64,000 nucleotides of DNA from Phenylobacterium sp. (GCF_016793285.1 NZ_JAEUMO010000010.1:62001-126000); one strand, 5' to 3'; positions 23,896 to 33,258 are shown, numbered from the stretch's first letter. The notes: generated by a model from the letters alone, not told the origin. Translations and numbers: made by a program.

Positions 23896-26258
23896 GAGAT
23901 CATCCTGCGTTCGCGGTGGAAGGGGTCGAGCCAATCCTTGGGATCGTCGCCGACGCGGGCCCGGATGCGGTCGAGCAGATCGACCGTCTCGGTCCGCCCT
24001 GAGAGCACCGCAAGCTGGTCGTCGAGCCCGTCGAGCCGCAGCTCGGCGACCACAGAGTTGAGGCCTTGCTTGATCAGGAACTGCCGCGACTCCGGCGCCA
24101 ATTCCTCGCGGACCAGCGCGAACTCGCGCCGGGTCAGCCCGAAGCCTTCAATGTAGTCGCGCTCGGCGGCGTGGGCGTTGGGCAGGAAGATCTTGGTCGC
24201 GCACTGCTCCAGGATGGTGTGGGCGATGGGCGAGCGCAGGACATCGGCCGGCGACTGGGTGCCGAACACCATGAAGGCGTTCTGCTTGCGGTAAGTCTTC
24301 AGTCCGTCCTGGGCGAGGCCGCGGAAGGCCTCGTCGCCAAGCGCCTTCCAGAACTCGTCGATGTCGATGACCAGGCGGCGGCCGTCCACCAGGGCGGCAA
24401 GCCGGTGGAACAGATACATCATCATCGGCGTGCGGACCTCGGCGTTGTCCAGCACATGGGTCATGTCGAAGCCGAGGAACCGGGCGTCGAGACCCAGTGC
24501 GTCCGCTTCGTTGTCGAGAACCCAGCCCAGGGCGCCGCCCCTGCACCACTTCTCCAGCCGCGAGCCGACGCCGCCCGCGTCGCGCTGGCCAAGCAGCGCG
24601 CGCAGGGCCGACAGAGACCGCTGGGCAGGCGGCAGCGGGCCCAAGGCCGCTACGGCGGCATCGATCGCCTGTTCCTCCTGAACCGACAGCGGCTTCTCGC
24701 TTGCGCCCACCAACTGCCGGATCAACTGCCCTAGGAACGCCGCGTTGCCCGGCGTGAAATCCAGGGCCTTGAGCGGCGCGAACCCGGTCGGCTCGCCGTT
24801 GCGCAGCGTCAGGTAGGTTCCGCCGCAGGCCCGGACGAAAACCTCCGCGCCGCGATCCTTGTCGATGAACACCTGCTGAGCCCCGAACTTCTCCAGCGCG
24901 GCCAGCATGAAGTTCTGGACCACCGTCTTGCCCGACCCCGACGGCCCGCAGATGAAGGTGTGGCCAAGGTCGCCGACGTGGAAATTGAAGTGGAAGGGCG
25001 AGCCGGCGGAGGTCCGCAGCAGCGCCACGGACGAGCCCCAATGATTGCCATCGGCGCGGCTGGCGGGGTGGGTGTGGAAGGGCGCCAACGCCGCGAAATT
25101 GCGTGAGGTAATCGCCGCCGGTCTAACCCGCCGGCTGAAATTGCCGGGGAACTGCGCCCAGAAGGCCGCCTCGAGCGCCAGGTCTTCGCGGGCCGTGACC
25201 AAGCCGGAGTCCGCGAGCAGCGCCCGGGCGTTGGAGAGATTGTCGCTGAGTTGCCGGGGGTCCTCGCCATAGACCAGCACCGACGCCTGGTGGTCGCCCA
25301 TCGCGAAGCGGTTCGACATCAGATCGTCCAGGGCGTCCACCAGGCCGGTGATCTGCGAGGCCGCTCGGTCGCGGGCCGAGAGCATCTGGTTCTGCTTGCG
25401 CTCCATCACGGCGCGGGCGGCGCTCTTGGAGAGGAAGGTGAAGGATTGGCTGGCGACAAAGGCGAAGCGGGCCGATAGCAGCCCATTCCAGAGGCCAGGC
25501 CGGGTGACGGCTGGATATTCCTTCACGCCGAACATGCCGGCGAAGCACGCCTCGGCGGCGTCCCGGATTTCCAGGGCCTCGCGGCCGAAGATCACCCGAG
25601 CCGAATAGATCGCCGAACCGAGGTGACCGCGGATCAGCGGCACGCGCTCGCGGCGTCCCGTCAGAACCAGGCGCAGGATTTCCAGAGGCTCGGAGAACCA
25701 GCCGCCGTCGCGCTCGTAGAGCCCGAGTGTCCGGACGCCATAGCGGCTGAGGTATTGGGCCAGGTCGCGGCCGGCGTCCTGTAGCCGTTTGACCGCTTCA
25801 TCCTCGTCGGCCTCTGACCGGCGGCGCCTGGCGATCCAGGCCCCTGCGCGCTCGGTGGCGTCCCGACCCGGATGCAGCACGAGGGTGACGTAGAGCTCGT
25901 TGACGAACATCTGGGTTGCGCCGAGGCGCTCGCGATAGCGCGCGTCGAGATCGGCCGCGAAGTCGGAGCGGAAAACACCCGCCGGATAGCCCTCGTGCCG
26001 CCGGCGCACGAGGTGATGCCAGACCGCCAGGTGGTCGTTGGCCAGATTGCGCCAGGCGCTATTGAGCTTGGCATGCCAGTCGTTGAGATCGCGGACGTCG
26101 GCGGTCTCGAAACTCGCCCCGTCGAGTTGGAAGGTCACCATCAGCGCCTGGGTGTCGAGGCCGATGATCTCCCCGGTGACGTGGCGCGCGTACGGGAGCG
26201 CGCCGCGCGGATCGAGGTCCCGGCCCAGCGAGGACGCCGCCGCCCGAGGCTGGAGCAT
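23892..26258 (-). CDS. virB4: VirB4 type IV secretion ATPase
   Basis: A 788-residue ATPase with the CagE/TrbE N-terminal domain, Walker A GPSGSGKT (438-445) and Walker B RRLVIDIDEFW. VirB4 energises pilus biogenesis and substrate transfer at the inner membrane. The ATG at 26258 is used because it lies 4 bases after the virB3 stop. A GTG at 26270 with GAGG six bases upstream, overlapping virB3, is an equally possible start and would add 4 residues. Length is normal. Confidence 0.93.
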   Translation of the reverse strand: MLQPRAAASSLGRDLDPRGALPYARHVTGEIIGLDTQALMVTFQLDGASFETADVRDLNDWHAKLNSAWRNLANDHLAVWHHLVRRRHEGYPAGVFRSDFAADLDARYRERLGATQMFVNELYVTLVLHPGRDATERAGAWIARRRRSEADEDEAVKRLQDAGRDLAQYLSRYGVRTLGLYERDGGWFSEPLEILRLVLTGRRERVPLIRGHLGSAIYSARVIFGREALEIRDAAEACFAGMFGVKEYPAVTRPGLWNGLLSARFAFVASQSFTFLSKSAARAVMERKQNQMLSARDRAASQITGLVDALDDLMSNRFAMGDHQASVLVYGEDPRQLSDNLSNARALLADSGLVTAREDLALEAAFWAQFPGNFSRRVRPAAITSRNFAALAPFHTHPASRADGNHWGSSVALLRTSAGSPFHFNFHVGDLGHTFICGPSGSGKTVVQNFMLAALEKFGAQQVFIDKDRGAEVFVRACGGTYLTLRNGEPTGFAPLKALDFTPGNAAFLGQLIRQLVGASEKPLSVQEEQAIDAAVAALGPLPPAQRSLSALRALLGQRDAGGVGSRLEKWCRGGALGWVLDNEADALGLDARFLGFDMTHVLDNAEVRTPMMMYLFHRLAALVDGRRLVIDIDEFWKALGDEAFRGLAQDGLKTYRKQNAFMVFGTQSPADVLRSPIAHTILEQCATKIFLPNAHAAERDYIEGFGLTRREFALVREELAPESRQFLIKQGLNSVVAELRLDGLDDQLAVLSGRTETVDLLDRIRARVGDDPKDWLDPFHRERRMIS

Positions 26259-26262
26259 CAGG

Positions 26263-26610
26263 CTAGCCACGGGCCACCTCGGCGGCGACATAGCGGCGCT
26301 TCAACGGAAGCGGCGTCGAGGAGCTTCCGCCCCAGGTCGCGCCGTTGCGAGACCGCCCTTTGGTGTCGACGAACATCCACAGGACACGGAAGGCGTTGTG
26401 GTCGTGCTTGCAGATCGCCCGGAAGACCACGTGGACGGCCGGCGCGATGAGCAGGTAAGCGGGCGAATGCGCGGCAAGGAAGACCGTCGCCGTCAGCATA
26501 AGGTTGAGGCCCATGGCCTCCATGGGCACGCCTGCCACCATGGCCGGCCGGGTGCAGGCCAGGAACAGAGTGTCTTCAGTCAGGCGTTCATCGGCCTCGG
26601 CGGACATCAT
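26263..26610 (-). CDS. virB3: VirB3 inner-membrane protein
   Basis: A 115-residue protein with two closely spaced transmembrane helices (MEAMGLNLMLTATVFLAAHS and SPAYLLIAPAVHVVFRAICK), after a short N-terminus with the family's FLACTRPAMVAGVP block. The tail ends in basic residues. VirB3 works with VirB4 and the pilin. The start codon is one base after the virB2 stop. Confidence 0.9.
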   Translation of the reverse strand: MMSAEADERLTEDTLFLACTRPAMVAGVPMEAMGLNLMLTATVFLAAHSPAYLLIAPAVHVVFRAICKHDHNAFRVLWMFVDTKGRSRNGATWGGSSSTPLPLKRRYVAAEVARG

Positions 26611-26611
26611 G

Positions 26612-26932
26612 TCATGCTCCGCCGCTGCCGCCGGTGATCAGATCGACAATCGCCGCTGCGCTGAAGATGACGATGATGCCGACGACCACCGTGCCGGCGC
26701 GGCGCATATCCAGATGGCCAAACATCCAGGCAATGCCGGTGATGATGATGGCGATCACCGCCAGGCCGCGGATGACGTTGCTGTTCAGCAGGTCGATGAT
26801 GTTCTGGATGAAGGTGCCGATGTTGCCGCCGACCCCGGCCGACTGGGCAAAGGCGGGGCTGGCGCTGGCCAGGGCGATCACCCCGACCAGGGCGACGCGG
26901 CCGATGAGTAGAGTCTTCCTGCTCGCGCTCAC
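26612..26932 (-). CDS. virB2: VirB2 major pilin
   Basis: A 106-residue prepilin. The signal region ends at SPAFAQ, and two hydrophobic helices follow (FIQNIIDLLNSNVIRGLAVI, then AIIITGIAWMFGHLDMRRAG and VVVGIIVIFSAAAIVDLI), the usual VirB2/TrbC layout. The start is a GTG at 26932 that overlaps the virB1 stop (GTGA); no ATG would give a complete signal peptide. It forms the shaft of the conjugative pilus. Confidence 0.92.
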   Translation of the reverse strand: MSASRKTLLIGRVALVGVIALASASPAFAQSAGVGGNIGTFIQNIIDLLNSNVIRGLAVIAIIITGIAWMFGHLDMRRAGTVVVGIIVIFSAAAIVDLITGGSGGA

Positions 26933-27561
26933 TGGGGACCTCCGGACGATGCGATTGCGACGGTGGTGACGAAACTTCCGTGCGTGCGCTGGACGTCGCC
27001 GAAGACGTCCCACGCGGCCGATGGCTGTTCGGCGACCGCCACGGGATCGAACGGCGCGGGTGCGCCTGAGCTTCCGCCCCCCAGCGCCGGCACGATCCGG
27101 CCAGCCGCAGCTTCCACCTTGCCGACGTAGCCGTTGCTGACCCCGCGGCGAGGATGACCGGTGTTGTAGTAGGAGAGCGTTGTCCTCAGCGCGGCCTGCT
27201 CGCCCACCCGGCCGGGATCGCTGCGGCCATAGCCGTCTTGCAGAACCCGGGCGGCGGCCTTGAGGTTGACACACGGCTCGAAGACCTCGCGAAGGCTCAG
27301 GCCAAGCCAACTCAGGTTCTTGCTGTTGATCTGCGCCAGACCGAGGTCGATGCTGCGGCCGGCGGCGATCAATTCCCCTGCCTTGGCGACCGCCTCATCG
27401 ACCGTCGCTGGCGCCAGCGTGACGCGTGGCGAGCCGTTGACCCCAATCGCCAAGGGCTCGAACCGGCTTTCGACCTGCACCACGGACAGAAGCGTCTCGG
27501 GGGCCACGGTCGGCGCGCACTGGGCGGCCAGGAAAAGAGCGGCGGCGAGGGTTAGGGCCAT
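26929..27561 (-). CDS. virB1: VirB1 lytic transglycosylase
   Basis: A 210-residue secreted protein with an N-terminal signal (MALTLAAALFLAAQCAPTVA) and a lysozyme-like SLT domain: catalytic Glu in VVQVESRFEPLAIGV, the motif SIDLGLAQINSKNLSWLGLS, and the tail motif YNTGHPRRGVSNGYVGKV. It opens the peptidoglycan for the secretion channel. It is the first gene of the virB operon and its upstream region carries the conjugation box. Confidence 0.93.
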   Translation of the reverse strand: MALTLAAALFLAAQCAPTVAPETLLSVVQVESRFEPLAIGVNGSPRVTLAPATVDEAVAKAGELIAAGRSIDLGLAQINSKNLSWLGLSLREVFEPCVNLKAAARVLQDGYGRSDPGRVGEQAALRTTLSYYNTGHPRRGVSNGYVGKVEAAAGRIVPALGGGSSGAPAPFDPVAVAEQPSAAWDVFGDVQRTHGSFVTTVAIASSGGPQ

Positions 27562-27649
27562 GGGGATCGCCTGACGATGAGGGCTTCAGCACCGAGGCCT
27601 CCTCGCGGCCTCCACGGCGATGTTCGCGTTCGGGGGCGTCGGGCGCGAG

Positions 27650-27685
27650 GCGTAAGCCTACGCGCCATGAGCGGGTAGGCTTACG
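27650..27685. promoter_or_regulatory. Conjugation box upstream of virB1, within an 11-bp inverted repeat
   Basis: GCGTAAGCCTACGC (27650-27663) is identical to the 14-mer upstream of mobC. CGTAAGCCTAC (27651-27661) is also repeated in inverted form as GTAGGCTTACG (27675-27685). The site lies 89 bp from virB1 and overlaps the end of the LuxR-type gene at 27681. Confidence 0.6.
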
Positions 27686-27974
27686 GCTGCGACTGCCCGA
27701 TCAGCCCCAACTCCCGGGCGCGCACCACCGCCTGGACGCGGGTCTTCACTCCAAGATGGGCGCAAAGCTTGATGAGATGGCCTTCGACGGTTCGCCCCGA
27801 TAATCCCAGGATGCCGCCGATATCGGTCGCGCTTTTGCCTTCCTGAACCCAGGCCAGGCATTGAAGCTGCCTGGGCGTGATCAGGCGCGCTGACCCAGGG
27901 TAAGCTTCGGCGTCAGGCTGCGGGAGAAACGACCGGGACTCACCCCGGTACGGGGAGTAGCTTTGGCTGGCCAA
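27681..27974 (-). CDS. Stand-alone LuxR/GerE HTH regulator 1
   Basis: A 97-residue protein that is mostly a LuxR-type HTH (LITPRQLQCLAWVQEGKSAT, DIGGILGLSGRTVEGHLIKL, CAHLGVKTRVQAVVRARELG). It lacks an autoinducer or receiver domain. It starts at TTG 27974, with AGGAGG eight bases upstream, an uncommon start codon with a strong ribosome site. It lies just upstream of virB1 on the same strand and is a likely activator or repressor of transfer. A degenerate box, CGTAAGCAACGC, lies 102 bp upstream of its start (28076-28087). Confidence 0.85.
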   Translation of the reverse strand: MASQSYSPYRGESRSFLPQPDAEAYPGSARLITPRQLQCLAWVQEGKSATDIGGILGLSGRTVEGHLIKLCAHLGVKTRVQAVVRARELGLIGQSQP

Positions 27975-28160
27975 TTGACCGACCTCCTAGTCAAGGTCTG
28001 CCCCCCTAACTAAGACCGGTTGAGCGCACCGAGGCGCATTGAGGCGGACCGTCAACTAGCTGAGCCGCAAGGGCTCGTAAGCAACGCCAGTGACACCACT
28101 ACTGATTGATTCCCGACAACCCTGAGAGCGGTCAATTCCGCAGATTTGCGGTCCGCGATT

Positions 28161-28385
28161 CTACGGAGGTGGATCAGAGAAGAGCCCCAGTTCAAAGGCC
28201 TTCGCGACGGCCTGAACGCGATTGCGAACCTTCAAGCGTTCGCAGGCTTCACCCACATACTGATCGACGGTGCGCGAAGACAGGCCAAGCTTGGCCGCAA
28301 TTTCTATCGACGTCTTCCCTTCAGCTGCGAGGCGCAAGCATTCGATTTGACGAGGGCTTAGACGCAAGTCGGCCGGGTCAGGCAC
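28161..28385 (-). CDS. Stand-alone LuxR/GerE HTH regulator 2
   Basis: A 74-residue single-domain LuxR-type HTH (LRLSPRQIECLRLAAEGKTS, IEIAAKLGLSSRTVDQYVGE, ACERLKVRNRVQAVAKAFEL). It starts at GTG 28385, with GAGG seven bases upstream. It resembles the regulator at 27681 over its whole length and probably arose by duplication. Both are on the minus strand ahead of virB1. With no sensor domain, either they bind constitutively or they are controlled by level or partner. Confidence 0.83.
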   Translation of the reverse strand: MPDPADLRLSPRQIECLRLAAEGKTSIEIAAKLGLSSRTVDQYVGEACERLKVRNRVQAVAKAFELGLFSDPPP

Positions 28386-28542
28386 AGGCGATCCTCACCA
28401 ACTCAAGCGGCATGAGAATCGCTGCCTCACTGCCTTCATTTTATTCCACCATCCATGTATCGGCGTCCGGGTTAAATCAACCTGAAGGTGTCTTCTCGGG
28501 ACACGGTCGCCTCGGCGCGATGTGGGCGCTCCAAGCGTCTTT

Positions 28543-28572
28543 GAGGGGCGAATGCGAAGCCGTGCGTAACCC
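28543..28572 (+). promoter_or_regulatory. ECF-type promoter candidate for copC
   Basis: GAGGGG (28543-28548), 15 bp, GCGTAACCC (28564-28572), 33 bp before the copC ATG. One of five matching sites in the island, see the cnrY entry. Confidence 0.55.
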
Positions 28573-28604
28573 CGGTAGGGACAACGTCCAGCTAAGGAAA
28601 CCGC

Positions 28605-28973
28605 ATGCGCCACTCCCAATTCGCCGCCGCCGCACTCGCCGCGACTGCGGCTCTCTTCATCGCCGGTACGGCTTCGGCCCATGCCCACCTTGTCAAGTCG
28701 ACCCCGGCCGCCAACGCCACCGTGGCGGCCCCCAAGGCCATCAGCTTGACCTTCAGCGAGAAACTGACCCCGGCGTTCTCGAAGTTCGAACTGACCATGC
28801 CCGGCATGAACGACATGGCCGTCGCCGTGAAGACCAGCGTGTCGAAGGACGGCCTGACCATCACGGGGGCCCCGGCGGCCGCCCTGATGCCCGGCGCCTA
28901 CAAGATCAAGTGGCACGCCGCTTCGACTGACGGCCACAAGATGGACGGCGATGTCGCGTTCACGGTGAAGTAG
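28605..28973 (+). CDS. copC: CopC periplasmic copper-binding protein
   Basis: A 122-residue secreted protein: signal peptide ending ASAHA, mature start HAHLVKSTPAANATVAAPKA (the N-terminal His ligand), Met-rich strand ELTMPGMNDMAV, and the DGHKMDG block with the second His. This is the CopC fold that binds Cu(II) and Cu(I) in the periplasm. AAGGA lies ahead of the ATG. copD starts directly after its stop codon. An ECF-like promoter motif lies 33 bp upstream. Confidence 0.92.
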   Translation: MRHSQFAAAALAATAALFIAGTASAHAHLVKSTPAANATVAAPKAISLTFSEKLTPAFSKFELTMPGMNDMAVAVKTSVSKDGLTITGAPAAALMPGAYKIKWHAASTDGHKMDGDVAFTVK

Positions 28974-29954
28974 GTGGTCGTCGAGCCGGCCGTCATTCCC
29001 CTGCGACTGGCTCAGTACGGAGGTGCGGCGATCCTGTTCGGATCGTCGCTCTTCTGCCTCTATGCCCTCCCCGTTGGCTTGCCGCCTCGTCTGCCCTGGT
29101 TGCGACCTCTCCTGGTCTGGAGCGCCGCGACCTTGCTGATCGCCAGCCTCGCCGGTTTGGTCGCCCAGACCATCGTTCTGGCCGGATCAGTTGCCGAGGG
29201 GCTGCAACCCGCCTCGCTGTCCGCTGTCGTCACCACCATGGGCCTTGGCCGCGCCGCCGTGGTCCGCGGGGCGGCGGCGGCGCTCGCCCTAGCCGTTCTG
29301 CTAATGAGCTCGATGCGCCGTCCGGCGCTGATCGTGACCGCCTTGGCGGGCGGGGCGGCCTGCGGGAGCTTCGGGTGGATGGGACACGGCGGCGCTACGG
29401 AAGGCCCCGGCGGCGGTCTGCATCTCACTGCCGACATCCTCCATGCCCTAGCCGCCGGAGTCTGGGTCGGCGCACTCGTGGCCTTCCTGGCGCTGCTCAG
29501 CTGGCGACGTCATCAAGATGCGGTTCGGGACGCGGCGCTGCAGAAGGCTCTGCAGGGGTTTGCCGGAGTCGGATCGGTTCTGGTCGCCACCCTGGTCGCG
29601 ACGGGACTGATCAACAGTTGGTTCCTGATCGGCCCCACCCGCCTTTCCGGCCTCTGGACGACGCCCTACGGGCAACTTCTATCGCTGAAGCTCGTCGTTT
29701 TCCTCGCAATGCTGGGGCTTGCCGCCGCCAACCGGTTCCGCTTGACGCCGGACCTCGGCCTCGCCCTGAGCAACGCTGATTTCAGTCGCGGACGCTGGAC
29801 GCCCGACCTGGGCGCTCCGCTGAGCCCGGACGGGCCAACGGAGACCGCCGTGCGCGCTCTGCGTCGCAGCCTTCTGCTCGAAACCAGCTTGGGCTTCGCC
29901 GTGCTGGCGCTCGTCGCCTGGTTTGGCATGCTGGCCCCGGTGTCGGCGCAATGA
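28974..29954 (+). CDS. copD: CopD inner-membrane copper protein
   Basis: A 326-residue polytopic membrane protein, eight or so hydrophobic helices, with conserved His/Trp/Gly blocks (CGSFGWMGHGGATEGPGGGL, then HLTADILHALAAGVWVGALV) of the CopD family, which takes up or handles copper with CopC. It starts at GTG 28974 right after the copC stop, so it is translated by coupling. Length is typical for bacterial CopD. Confidence 0.9.
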   Translation: MVVEPAVIPLRLAQYGGAAILFGSSLFCLYALPVGLPPRLPWLRPLLVWSAATLLIASLAGLVAQTIVLAGSVAEGLQPASLSAVVTTMGLGRAAVVRGAAAALALAVLLMSSMRRPALIVTALAGGAACGSFGWMGHGGATEGPGGGLHLTADILHALAAGVWVGALVAFLALLSWRRHQDAVRDAALQKALQGFAGVGSVLVATLVATGLINSWFLIGPTRLSGLWTTPYGQLLSLKLVVFLAMLGLAAANRFRLTPDLGLALSNADFSRGRWTPDLGAPLSPDGPTETAVRALRRSLLLETSLGFAVLALVAWFGMLAPVSAQ

Positions 29955-30006
29955 CTGGGCTCAGCGGGTCATCGACCGCCGCCACGGCCAAGGCTATAGT
30001 CTGACC

Positions 30007-30369
30007 GTGCGACGCTTCCTCGTCCTCTTCGCCCTGTTGGGCCTGCTCTACAGTCCGGCCGCTGCGGTCGCGGCTCAGCAGACTTGCGCCGAGGCCATGG
30101 GCGACATGCCCGGCATGGTCATGGCCGCCTCGGCTGACGACCACAGCGGTGCGGCGGCTGATCCCTGCTGCGACCACGGCGCGAAGACCACGAACGACAA
30201 AGCCTGCGCCCAAGCCTGCGCCGTCATGTGCGGCGTCGTGGCCGCCCTGCCCGAGACGGTCGTCTACGTGCCGCCGGTTGTTCAGACACCCCTCGAGGCG
30301 ACCCCGATCGCCGCGCTGAAACCCCATCCGCCTCCGCGCGCCGAGCGACCTCCCAGACTCATCGCCTGA
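30007..30369 (+). CDS. Unknown secreted Cys/Met/His-rich protein in the copper operon
   Basis: A 120-residue protein with a signal peptide (VRRFLVLFALLGLLYSPAAA, cleavage after AVAA) and a mature part rich in Met and Cys (AEAMGDMPGMVMAASADDHS, DPCCDHGAK, ACAVMC), then a Pro-rich tail. It starts at GTG 30007. It lies between copD and the RND genes and is probably a periplasmic copper-binding accessory; no family is recognised. The ligand clusters support copper binding by inference only. Confidence 0.6.
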   Translation: MRRFLVLFALLGLLYSPAAAVAAQQTCAEAMGDMPGMVMAASADDHSGAAADPCCDHGAKTTNDKACAQACAVMCGVVAALPETVVYVPPVVQTPLEATPIAALKPHPPPRAERPPRLIA

Positions 30370-30511
30370 CGCCGGCCGCGCTTGGCGCGGACCGGCTCCG
30401 AACGCCCGCGACGGCGCGCTTCAACGCGCCGCGGGCGGCGGATCGTTGGATGCGGCATTGGACCCCTCCGTGCGCATCCCCAGGCCCTGAACATTCTGAG
30501 TGGATATCGCC

Positions 30512-31738
30512 ATGCGGCTTCCCCTTGCCTTGGCCGGCGTCTTGCTGGCCAGCGGCGCCCACGCGGCGCCGATCACCTATGCGGCGGCGCTTGACCTTGC
30601 CGAGACCGCCTCTCCCACCCTGCAAGCCAGGGCGCTGCAGGTGGACGGCGCTCGCGCCGCCGCCCGCGCGGCCGGTGCCTTGCCCGATCCCAGACTAGGG
30701 GTCGGCATCGACAACTTCCCCGTTTCCGGGCCGCCGGCCGGCCGATTCAACGGCGACAGCATGACCATGGCGAGGATCGGGATCGCCCAGGACATCCCCA
30801 ACGGTGCGAAACGTGACGCTGCGCGAGCGCGGGCTCAGAGCGACATTACGGCCGCCGGGGCCGCCCGACTGGCGAGCCGTCGGGATGTGCGCACCGCCGC
30901 CGCCGTTTCCTGGCTCAACCTTTACTACGCGGAGCAGCGGCTTAGCGCCGTTGACGCCGTGTTGTCGCGACTCGAGCCTTTGTGGGCTTCGGCGCCATCG
31001 GCGGTCGCGTCAGGGGCGGTGCGCCCCGGCCAGTCTCTTGAGGCCGAGCAGATGCGGGCAGACCTGCAGGATCGGCGCAGCGAGATACTTGCGACTGTCG
31101 GGCGGGGGCGCGCTGAACTGGCGCGCTGGACCGGCGATCCCGCCGCCGAGGTGGCGGGGACTCCGCCGGCCTTCGAGGTCGATCCCGTGGGGCTTCGCGC
31201 CGCGGTCGCCCAACACCCTCGCCTGGCGGAAGGAGACGCTGCGACGGCTCAGGCCGAGGCAGACGTGCGAATGGCGCGTGCTGAGAAGCGGCCGGACTGG
31301 AGTTGGGAGCTGACCTATCAGCGCCGCGACCCGATGTTTGGCGACATGGTTTCGGCGGGCGCCACCATCAGCCTGCCGCTGTTCGCCGGACGCCGGCAGG
31401 ATCCGCTCATCGCCGCCAAGGTCGCCGCGGCCGGCCAGGCGCGCGCCGAACGCGAGGCGACGAGGCGTGAACTGGCCGCGCAATTGGACGCCGCCCTGGC
31501 CGATCACAACATGCACCATGAGCAATGGGGACGCGCGGCGACGGTGCTCGTCCCGCTGGCCCAGAAGCGCGCGGATCTGGAGACGGCCAGCTACGGCGCC
31601 GGCCGCGCCGACCTCGCCGCTGTCCTGCAGGCCTTCACCGCCCTCGCCAACGCCCAACTCACCCGCCTCGACCGCGAGGCCGCCGTGGCGGTCGACGCCG
31701 CCAATCTCGTCCTGACCTATGGGAGCGACCAGCCATGA
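30512..31738 (+). CDS. cusC: CusC/TolC-type outer-membrane efflux protein
   Basis: A 408-residue protein with a signal peptide (MRLPLALAGVLLASGAHAAP) and the paired helical repeats of the outer-membrane factor family (ALDLAETASPTLQARALQVD, EAEQMRADLQDRRSEILATV). It forms the outer-membrane duct for CusBA. ATG 30512 is preferred over an upstream GTG. The end overlaps cusB (ATGA). It differs from the CzcC homologue at 52035, which serves the other RND pump. Confidence 0.85.
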   Translation: MRLPLALAGVLLASGAHAAPITYAAALDLAETASPTLQARALQVDGARAAARAAGALPDPRLGVGIDNFPVSGPPAGRFNGDSMTMARIGIAQDIPNGAKRDAARARAQSDITAAGAARLASRRDVRTAAAVSWLNLYYAEQRLSAVDAVLSRLEPLWASAPSAVASGAVRPGQSLEAEQMRADLQDRRSEILATVGRGRAELARWTGDPAAEVAGTPPAFEVDPVGLRAAVAQHPRLAEGDAATAQAEADVRMARAEKRPDWSWELTYQRRDPMFGDMVSAGATISLPLFAGRRQDPLIAAKVAAAGQARAEREATRRELAAQLDAALADHNMHHEQWGRAATVLVPLAQKRADLETASYGAGRADLAAVLQAFTALANAQLTRLDREAAVAVDAANLVLTYGSDQP

Positions 31739-33258
31739 CCTCCTTCGCCTCGTCCCGGTCGACCCTGCTGGTCCTGACCGCCACTGCCCTTGTCGCCGGA
31801 GCGGCCGGCTACGGCCTCGCCCATCTCGGCCGCGGCCAAGAGTCAAAACCCGTCTCCAGCCCCGCCCCTCAGCGGCGCGTGCTCTACTGGTATGACCCGA
31901 TGGTGCCCGCCCAGCACTTCGACAAGCCGGGCAAGTCGCCCTTCATGGACATGCAGATGATCCCGAAATACGCCGACGAGGCGGCCGCGGGGTCGGCCGG
32001 CGTGAGCGTCGATCCCGCGCGCATCCAGAGCCTGGGCGTGCGCTACGCTACGGCGCAACGGGGCCAGCTCGAAAGCACCGTGTCGGCCACCGGCGTCCTG
32101 GACTTCAACGAACGCGACGTGGCCATTGTGCAAGCCAGGACGGGCGGCTTCGTGCAACGGACCTATGGCCGAGCGCCTGGCGATGTCGTCGCCGCTGGAG
32201 CGCCGCTCGCCGATCTGCTGGTTCCCGAGTGGGCCGGAGCCCAGACCGAGTTTCTGGCAACCCGCCGGTCTGGTGACGCGGCGCTGATCGCCGCCGCCCG
32301 GCAGCGCCTGTTGCTGCTCGGCATGTCGCCCGCAATGATCGCCGCCGTCGAGCAAAGCGGTCAGTCGCGGACCCTGACGACCGTCACCACGCCGACGGGC
32401 GGACTGATCAAGACGTTGAGCGTGCGGCCCGGCATGACAGTGATGGCCGGCCAGTCGCTGGCGGAGATCAACGGCCTGTCGCGCATTTGGCTGAACGCCT
32501 CGGTTCCGGAAGCCATGAGCGGACAGGTCCACCTTGGCCAGACGGCCACGGCCAGCCTGGCGGCGTTTCCAGGAGAGACGTTCAACGGCCGCGTGACGGC
32601 CTTGCTGCCACAGGCGAACGCCGACACCCGGACGCTCACCGTGCGCATAGAACTGCCAAACCCCGCTGGACGCTTGCGGCCCGGCCAGTTCGCCACCGTG
32701 CAGTTGGGCGCAACAGCCCAACCGGCGCTCCTCGTGCCGTCTGAGGCGGTGATCCGCACCGGTCGCCGCAGTCTGGTGATCCTCGCCCAGCCGGGCGGGC
32801 GCTACGCCTCGGCCGAAGTGCGGATCGGAAGGGAAGCCTCCGGCCAGACTGAAATCCTCGCGGGGCTTTCGGAAGGCGAGCGGGTCGTCGCCTCGGGTCA
32901 ATTCCTGCTGGATTCGGAGGCCAGCTTGTCGGGGCTGCAACCAAGGCCATTGGCGGCTGCCCCCATGCCCATGCCCGGACCGACGCCAACCTCGCCGGCG
33001 CCCCAGCCGGCTCGCCCCTCCGCCAAGCCTGCGCTTTATGAAAGCACTGGGCGCATCGAACAGATCGGCGGCGGCACGGTGACCCTGTCGCACCAGCCGA
33101 TCCCTGACCTGCAGTGGCCGGCGATGACGATGCAATTTCGCCTCGCCGATCCCGCGATGGGCCGTGGCCTGAAAGTCGGCGACAACGTGCGCTTCGCGTT
33201 CGACCAGCCGGCGGCCGGCCCGACGGTGCGCCGCCTCGCCCGGAGCGACGCGCAATGA
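31735..33258 (+). CDS. cusB: CusB-type adaptor fused to a C-terminal CusF-like domain
   Basis: A 507-residue periplasmic adaptor. After an N-terminal anchor comes a heavy-metal-binding domain ([20 protein letters not shown], then MDMQMIPKY), then the membrane-fusion-protein barrel and beta domains, a Pro/Ala linker near residues 405-430, and a terminal CusF-like OB domain with [16 protein letters not shown]. In E. coli CusF is a separate protein that hands Cu(I)/Ag(I) to CusB; here the two are joined, while a second free CusF-like protein is encoded at 42042. ATGA overlaps on both sides show coupled translation with cusC and cusA. Confidence 0.9.
   Translation: MTSFASSRSTLLVLTATALVAGAAGYGLAHLGRGQESKPVSSPAPQRRVLYWYDPMVPAQHFDKPGKSPFMDMQMIPKYADEAAAGSAGVSVDPARIQSLGVRYATAQRGQLESTVSATGVLDFNERDVAIVQARTGGFVQRTYGRAPGDVVAAGAPLADLLVPEWAGAQTEFLATRRSGDAALIAAARQRLLLLGMSPAMIAAVEQSGQSRTLTTVTTPTGGLIKTLSVRPGMTVMAGQSLAEINGLSRIWLNASVPEAMSGQVHLGQTATASLAAFPGETFNGRVTALLPQANADTRTLTVRIELPNPAGRLRPGQFATVQLGATAQPALLVPSEAVIRTGRRSLVILAQPGGRYASAEVRIGREASGQTEILAGLSEGERVVASGQFLLDSEASLSGLQPRPLAAAPMPMPGPTPTSPAPQPARPSAKPALYESTGRIEQIGGGTVTLSHQPIPDLQWPAMTMQFRLADPAMGRGLKVGDNVRFAFDQPAAGPTVRRLARSDAQ

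Noticed and set aside
28106..28930. 274-codon plus-strand frame across the LuxR gene and copC
   Set aside because: It runs out of frame through copC and antisense to a clear LuxR HTH; no domain.
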